Of a stretch of DNA of 6,773 nucleotides, positions 1 to 6,773 are shown piece by piece. Under the pieces are notes generated by a model. The model made no database searches, was not told the DNA's origin, and worked only from the letters and a program-made list of their open reading frames with translations. The stretch spans positions 1 to 6,773 of the forward strand of contig URIJ01000113.1 in NCBI GenBank assembly GCA_900547835.1. Reading direction: 5' to 3'. Each line of letters opens with the position of its first letter. The first letter of the stretch is position 1. The position numbers and the translations under genes were made by a program. The DNA is from an uncultured Collinsella sp. (GTDB lineage Bacteria; Actinomycetota; Coriobacteriia; Coriobacteriales; Coriobacteriaceae).

Positions 1-6
1 AAAGGG

Positions 7-32
7 AAGAGGCGGGGCATGCCCCGCCTCTT
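7..32 (-). terminator. Perfect 26-bp palindrome, possible second terminator
   Basis: Positions 7-32 form a perfect palindrome of 13 bp per side centred on CATG. In RNA it would give a GC-rich stem of about 11 bp with a 4-nt loop. Read on the minus strand it is followed by a pyrimidine-rich but interrupted stretch (TTCCCTTT) that runs to the window edge. On the plus strand it is followed by ACACC, which is a poor U-tract. It lies beyond the clear terminator at 60-94, so it may be a backup terminator for the leftward operon. It could equally serve a convergent gene left of the window, or be part of the edge repeat. The function is inference; the palindrome is seen directly. Confidence 0.4.
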
Positions 33-57
33 ACACCACATCTCTGCGCGCTACCCC
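26..57 (-). repeat. Left copy of outward-facing edge repeat
   Basis: Read on the minus strand, this segment is GGGGTAGCGCGC, six variable bases, then GTGGTGTAAGAGGC. It matches the plus-strand segment 6717-6748 at 27 of 32 positions by hand alignment without gaps. The two copies are therefore in inverted orientation at the two ends of the window, each pointing outward. Four of the five mismatches fall in the variable block. It sits just past the ygjI terminator and overlaps the start of the 7-32 palindrome. Its function is unknown to me. Confidence 0.55.
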
Positions 58-59
58 CC

Positions 60-95
60 AAAACACAAAAGGAGGGGCCTCGTAAGGCCCCTCCC
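60..95 (-). terminator. Intrinsic terminator after ygjI
   Basis: A perfect 10-bp stem (GGAGGGGCCT at 71-80 and AGGCCCCTCC at 85-94) closes a 4-nt loop. In the minus-strand transcript it is followed at once by TTTTGTGTTTT. This is a classic rho-independent terminator about 50 nt past the ygjI stop codon, so it marks the end of the leftward transcription unit. Confidence 0.9.
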
Positions 96-143
96 TAGGA
101 AAGGGAATCGATTTATTCCACAGCCGTAGATTAATCCTAGCCG

Positions 144-1619
<1,476 letters not shown>

Positions 1620-1639
1620 TCATCTATTAAGTGTCATCC

Positions 1640-1674
1640 AAAACCGTCCGAGCTGCAAGTGCAATCGCGGACGG
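1640..1674 (-). terminator. Weak terminator or attenuator before ygjI
   Basis: The minus-strand RNA reads CCGTCCG (1674-1668), a 17-nt loop that contains a nested TGCA/TGCA pairing, CGGACGG (1650-1644), then TTTT. The stem is GC-rich but only 7 bp and the U-tract is short. Partial termination between ebgC and ygjI is plausible, with full termination less so because no clear promoter follows. The structure is visible in the sequence; activity is inferred. Confidence 0.4.
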
Positions 1675-1683
1675 CGCACCTGC

Positions 1684-1727
1684 TAAGGGGAATGGGGAAA
1701 AGGGAGTCAACAAAGCCATCCCCCTTA
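1684..1727 (-). other. Intercistronic hairpin
   Basis: Arms 1684-1695 and 1716-1727 pair over 12 positions around a 20-nt loop. The single non-Watson-Crick position is a G-U wobble in the minus-strand RNA but an A-C mismatch on the plus strand, which points to a leftward transcript as the structured molecule. No U-tract follows, so it is not a terminator by itself. It could stabilise or mark a processing site in the ebgAC message. Confidence 0.4.
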
Positions 1728-1760
1728 ACGGCGCGAAGCAAACGTCCAAACGGACGAATA

Positions 1761-2216
1761 CTACTTGTTGGGGAAGGAATAACCTTCGACCGTCACGTGC
1801 AGTACCACGACGCGGGGATCCGAAGCCTCGGCGATAACACGGTAAGCCTCGTCGATCTCGACGACGGCAACGCCGCCGGCGGGAATCGTCACGGTCTCCC
1901 CCGTACCCTCAAAGCGCTCGCGATCATCGATATCGCTGTAAGCGCGGGTGCAGGTGAGGCCTGCCTTGGGGGCAACCTCGACGGTCAGGTCGCCGTCGAG
2001 CGGAGCGAGCACGGCATGGTAGCGACGGTGACCGACCAGATCGGCGGTTGCGGCCTCGCGGGCATAGACCCACCAGTACACCAACGAGTCGCCGATGGAG
2101 TAAGCCACGTCGTGCTGTAGGTCGGCAACGCCATCGAGCGCCTGGCCGGTGCGCATCCACTTCTTGACGGACTTCATCTGAGCGTCGAAATCGGCGCGCG
2201 AGTTAAAGACATGCAT
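1761..2216 (-). CDS. ebgC: Beta-galactosidase small subunit EbgC
   Basis: A 151-residue cytosolic protein of the YhcH/YjgK/YiaL (DUF386) family, cupin-like beta-barrel proteins. The match to E. coli EbgC (149 aa) runs full length: KKWMR near the N-terminus, VAYSIGDSL (37-45), GHRRYHAV (62-69), GTGETVTIP around residues 105-113, EIDEAYRVI around 119-127, and the C-terminal ending FPNK after a VTVEGYS stretch. In E. coli, EbgC binds EbgA in a hetero-octamer and is needed for full beta-galactosidase activity; I infer the same role here. The ATG at 2216 follows the ebgA stop by 3 nt and has a strong AAGGAGG 8 nt upstream, so the two subunits should be co-transcribed and translationally coupled. 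Family members outside ebg loci include anomerase-like or lyase-like proteins, but the position next to ebgA makes EbgC by far the best call. Confidence 0.95.
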   Translation of the reverse strand: MHVFNSRADFDAQMKSVKKWMRTGQALDGVADLQHDVAYSIGDSLVYWWVYAREAATADLVGHRRYHAVLAPLDGDLTVEVAPKAGLTCTRAYSDIDDRERFEGTGETVTIPAGGVAVVEIDEAYRVIAEASDPRVVVLHVTVEGYSFPNK

Positions 2217-2219
2217 GGC

Positions 2220-5241
<3,022 letters not shown>

Positions 5242-5259
5242 CATCATCGTAGTGATTCT

Positions 5260-5276
5260 TGTGCAACCGGTTGTCC
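5260..5276 (-). promoter_or_regulatory. LacI-family operator O1
   Basis: The plus-strand 17-mer TGTGCAACCGGTTGTCC contains the perfect 10-bp palindrome CAACCGGTTG (5264-5273). A palindrome with a central CpG is the usual LacI-family operator form. It lies right after the predicted ebgA -10 box and covers the expected transcription start (near 5272), so a bound repressor would block initiation. The divergent LacI-family gene is the obvious ligand; binding is inferred. Confidence 0.85.
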
Positions 5277-5278
5277 TT

Positions 5279-5308
5279 ATCTTACGGGCGATGCAAAAAA
5301 CTGTGCAA
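5279..5308 (-). promoter_or_regulatory. Predicted ebgA promoter
   Basis: Minus-strand TTGCAC (5308-5303) and TAAGAT (5284-5279) are separated by 18 nt, an acceptable sigma-70-type spacing. TAAGAT matches TATAAT at four of six positions and TTGCAC matches TTGACA at three. The -35 half overlaps operator 2, the start site falls in operator 1, and the spacer contains a T6 run. The placement between two operators makes this call stronger than the box scores alone. The leader would be about 44 nt. Confidence 0.6.
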
Positions 5309-5318
5309 CCGGTTGTCC
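5302..5318 (-). promoter_or_regulatory. LacI-family operator O2
   Basis: The 17-mer is identical to that of O1 and in the same orientation, with its palindrome at 5306-5315. Its centre is 42 bp from the O1 centre, close to four helical turns, so two dimers would sit on the same DNA face. It overlaps the predicted ebgA -35 box. Confidence 0.85.
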
Positions 5319-5347
5319 GCTGAACGGTCGATTTGGCCGGGTTAACG

Positions 5348-5368
5348 GTGCAACCGGTTGTACAACCG
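5348..5368 (-). promoter_or_regulatory. LacI-family operator O3 with extra half-site
   Basis: A third perfect CAACCGGTTG (5351-5360) has flanks slightly different from O1 and O2 (GGTG before, TAC after). Its centre is 45 bp from O2 and 87 bp from O1. It is fused to an additional CAACC half-site at 5363-5367, which creates a second perfect palindrome, CGGTTGTACAACCG (5355-5368), shifted by 6 bp. It may assist looping or cooperative binding, or bind a second factor. Confidence 0.75.
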
Positions 5369-5535
5369 CGACACTTATGTCACCCTGAGTATCGAAACTC
5401 AGCGCAAAACAGCATTCCAGGCAGCAGACAACGGCCGCGCCCATCTATACCCCGCCCTTGTAAGCCATGTTCAACAACAGCTTGAATGTGAAATGCCACC
5501 AGTGGCCGGATACCATGAACGCTGTTCAGGCGCAC

Positions 5536-5541
5536 TATAGT
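5536..5541 (+). promoter_or_regulatory. Possible -10 box of the regulator gene
   Basis: TATAGT matches the -10 consensus at five of six positions and lies 61 nt before the regulator ATG. No good -35 hexamer is found 15-19 nt upstream, so the promoter may be weak or need an activator. None of the three operators overlaps it, so tight autorepression is not evident. Confidence 0.45.
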
Positions 5542-5592
5542 AAGCTGTATCCGCACCAGCCCGCATCAGTGACAACATCGACCGCATTTTCC

Positions 5593-5597
5593 AGGAG
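5593..5597 (+). promoter_or_regulatory. Regulator ribosome binding site
   Basis: AGGAG sits 5 nt before the ATG at 5603 and fixes the start, so that the helix-turn-helix begins about nine residues into the protein, as usual for LacI-family members. Confidence 0.8.
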
Positions 5598-5602
5598 ACG
5601 CC

Positions 5603-6619
5603 ATGACCCAACCAGTTCGCACCGCACCTACGCTTGCCGAGGTTGCCGCAGCTGCCGGCGTGTCGCGCTCCACGGCATCGCGCGCTCTCAACGATTCGCC
5701 CCGCATTAGCGAGGAAACCAAAAAGCGCGTCCGCGCGGCGGCCAAGAAAGTCAATTTTGTCCCCAACGCTCGTGGCCGAGCGCTCGCTGTCGGGCGCACG
5801 GAAATCATCGCCGTACTCGTGACCGAGCCCCTGAGTGAACTCTTCAGCGACCCCACCTATAGCGAGTTTTTGAGCGGCATTACCGAGGAACTGTCGGAGT
5901 CGTCCTATCTGCCCGTTATCTTGCAGGCGTCTTCTACGCATGAGCGCAACCGCGCACGCGAGCACTTTGAGCGCCGCTCGTTCGACGCCGTGATCGACGT
6001 CTCTCCCTACAAAGGCAGCGAGCTGCTCGAGGTGCTGCGCGAGCTGGGCGTACCCACCGTGTTGTGCGGCCAGCTCGAGGGCCACCCCTATCGCGATGTG
6101 TTCTCGACGGTCTACTCTGACGACGAAGAGGGCGGACATTTTGCGGCACTCGCCATGAAGGAGCGCGGGCGCAAAGATATCGTCGCCGTGTTGGGACCGC
6201 AAGACAACCCCGCTGTTGTCGACCGCCTGCGCGGCTACCGCGCCGTCTTGGGCGAAGACCTCCCAGACGCAAACGTTATCTATACCGGCTGGAACAACGG
6301 AGACGGCTATCAGGCCATGCACCAGATCCTCGCGCGCGAGATTGCTTTCGATGGCGTGCTCTGCGGATCGGACCGTATCGCGGCTGGCGTCATCACCGCA
6401 CTCAACGAGGCAGGCCTATCCGTTCCGGCGGACGTTTCTGTCGTCGGCTTCGACGATCACGAGATTGCGACGCGCTGCGTCCCCGCACTCACGACCGTCC
6501 GCCAGCCCCTGCGCGAAGAAGGACACATGGCCGCCAACATTGCGCTCGACATGATCAAGGGTGCCGAGCCCACCACCACCGTCATGCACATGCAGCTCGT
6601 TCAGAGAGACTCGCTATAA
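5603..6619 (+). CDS. LacI/GalR-family transcriptional regulator
   Basis: A 338-residue cytosolic DNA-binding protein, full length for the family. The N-terminal helix-turn-helix spans about 10-35 (TLAEVAAAAGVSRSTASRALN), with recognition-helix residues R22, S23 and R27. The hinge helix is at about 54-63 (PNARGRALAV), and its L61 is the likely minor-groove intercalator at a central CpG. The periplasmic-binding-protein-like effector domain covers 66-338, with LCGSDRIAAG (253-262), SVVGFDDHEIA (279-289) and PALTTVRQP (294-302) as C-terminal family signatures. It is divergent from ebgA and next to three CpG-centred palindromes, so it is very probably the repressor of ebgA-ebgC(-ygjI), released by a galactoside or a related sugar. 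It is not clearly orthologous to E. coli EbgR, whose recognition and hinge segments differ as I remember them, so I give no gene symbol. The family call is certain; the effector is unknown. Confidence 0.95.
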   Translation: MTQPVRTAPTLAEVAAAAGVSRSTASRALNDSPRISEETKKRVRAAAKKVNFVPNARGRALAVGRTEIIAVLVTEPLSELFSDPTYSEFLSGITEELSESSYLPVILQASSTHERNRAREHFERRSFDAVIDVSPYKGSELLEVLRELGVPTVLCGQLEGHPYRDVFSTVYSDDEEGGHFAALAMKERGRKDIVAVLGPQDNPAVVDRLRGYRAVLGEDLPDANVIYTGWNNGDGYQAMHQILAREIAFDGVLCGSDRIAAGVITALNEAGLSVPADVSVVGFDDHEIATRCVPALTTVRQPLREEGHMAANIALDMIKGAEPTTTVMHMQLVQRDSL

Positions 6620-6620
6620 G

Positions 6621-6673
6621 AAACTGGGGCAGGCTTTCCGCCAAACAGTTGTTGCGGAAAGCCTGTCCCGTTT
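6621..6673 (+). terminator. Long hairpin after the regulator
   Basis: Starting 2 nt after the stop codon, arms 6626-6641 and 6654-6669 form a 16-bp stem with one G-U pair. The flanking AAAC and GTTT can extend it past a one-base bulge. The 12-nt loop contains a small CAA/TTG pairing. Only TTT follows, interrupted by GAGCG, so termination strength is uncertain. Its length and the related copy next to it suggest it may belong to a repeat family used as a terminator. It could also serve a convergent gene outside the window. Confidence 0.6.
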
Positions 6674-6684
6674 GAGCGCTCATT

Positions 6685-6713
6685 CTGGGGCACAGTTTCC
6701 GTTAGACAGCTCG
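6685..6713 (+). repeat. Degenerate direct copy of the hairpin's left arm
   Basis: The segment shares CTGGGGCA, TTTCCG and a RACAG-like block, in the same order and spacing, with 6624-6651 (left arm plus loop of the preceding hairpin), about 20 of 28 positions by hand. The complementary right arm is missing, so it cannot form the same hairpin. It looks like a decayed or partial second unit. Confidence 0.45.
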
Positions 6714-6716
6714 ACC

Positions 6717-6748
6717 GGGGTAGCGCGCGCAGCCGTGGTGTAAGAAGC
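6717..6748 (+). repeat. Right copy of outward-facing edge repeat
   Basis: GGGGTAGCGCGC, six variable bases, then GTGGTGTAAGAAGC matches the minus strand of 26-57 at 27 of 32 positions. It lies downstream of the regulator hairpin and reads out of the window. The remaining 25 nt to the edge (6749-6773) show a purine-rich GGGAGGG stretch but no identifiable start codon after it. Confidence 0.55.
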
Positions 6749-6773
6749 AAGGGAGGGCCATCGCCTAGAATCG

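Noticed and set aside
5260..5363. The three spaced CAACCGGTTG copies as a CRISPR array or iterons of an origin
   Set aside because: Units are short palindromes with spacers of about 32-35 bp inside a divergent promoter beside a LacI-family gene; there are no cas or replication genes, and operator function explains them.
5467..5709. Small plus-strand ORF starting in the divergent region and running into the regulator gene out of frame
   Set aside because: There is no ribosome binding site before its ATG, and its second half is only a shifted reading of the helix-turn-helix coding sequence. A regulatory leader peptide cannot be fully excluded but is not supported.
5471..6322. Minus-strand open frame (283 codons) antisense to the regulator
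   Set aside because: The regulator has full family signatures on the plus strand. The antisense frame would end inside the divergent control region and shows no known motif.
6561..6743. Plus-strand ORF across the end of the regulator and the 3' hairpin
   Set aside because: It overlaps the regulator C-terminus in another frame and reads through a long inverted repeat, so coding is unlikely. I only note its GVARAAVV ending because the left edge repeat encodes a similar GVARRDVV ending.

Overview
The window looks like chromosomal DNA of a GC-rich gut actinobacterium, most likely a Coriobacteriia member such as Collinsella. This guess rests on the high GC content, the GC-rich third codon positions and the style of the proteins; no rRNA or marker gene confirms it. 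The window holds one complete carbohydrate-utilisation locus of four genes, with nothing truncated.

Layout: three genes run leftward on the minus strand, in transcription order ebgA (5228 to 2220), ebgC (2216 to 1761) and ygjI (1607 to 144). A LacI-family regulator is divergent on the plus strand (5603 to 6619). ebgA is the large catalytic subunit of an evolved-beta-galactosidase-type GH2 enzyme. ebgC is its small YhcH/YjgK/YiaL-family partner and starts 3 nt after the ebgA stop. ygjI is a 12-helix APC-superfamily permease. The order ebgA-ebgC-ygjI is the same as I remember for the Escherichia coli ebg locus, which is striking for an actinobacterium. The regulator is not clearly the E. coli EbgR orthologue.

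Control: the 374-nt divergent intergenic region carries three copies of the palindrome CAACCGGTTG, a typical LacI-family operator core with a central CpG. Two of them sit in identical 17-mers 42 bp apart. One overlaps the predicted -35 box of ebgA and the other its transcription start, so repression by steric block or looping is the natural reading. The third lies further upstream and overlaps a second, shifted palindrome. The regulator has its own -10-like box (TATAGT) and a good ribosome binding site. A strong intrinsic terminator follows ygjI at 60-94. A 153-nt intercistronic region with three predicted hairpins separates ebgC from ygjI and may tune ygjI expression.

Edges: a long hairpin follows the regulator, with a degenerate second copy of its left arm and loop next to it. 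A roughly 32-bp sequence (GGGGTAGCGCGC...GTGGTGTAAGA) occurs at both window edges in opposite orientation, each copy pointing outward. It could be a dispersed intergenic repeat family or the ends of a cassette. I found no CRISPR array, tRNA, rRNA, transposase or phage gene.
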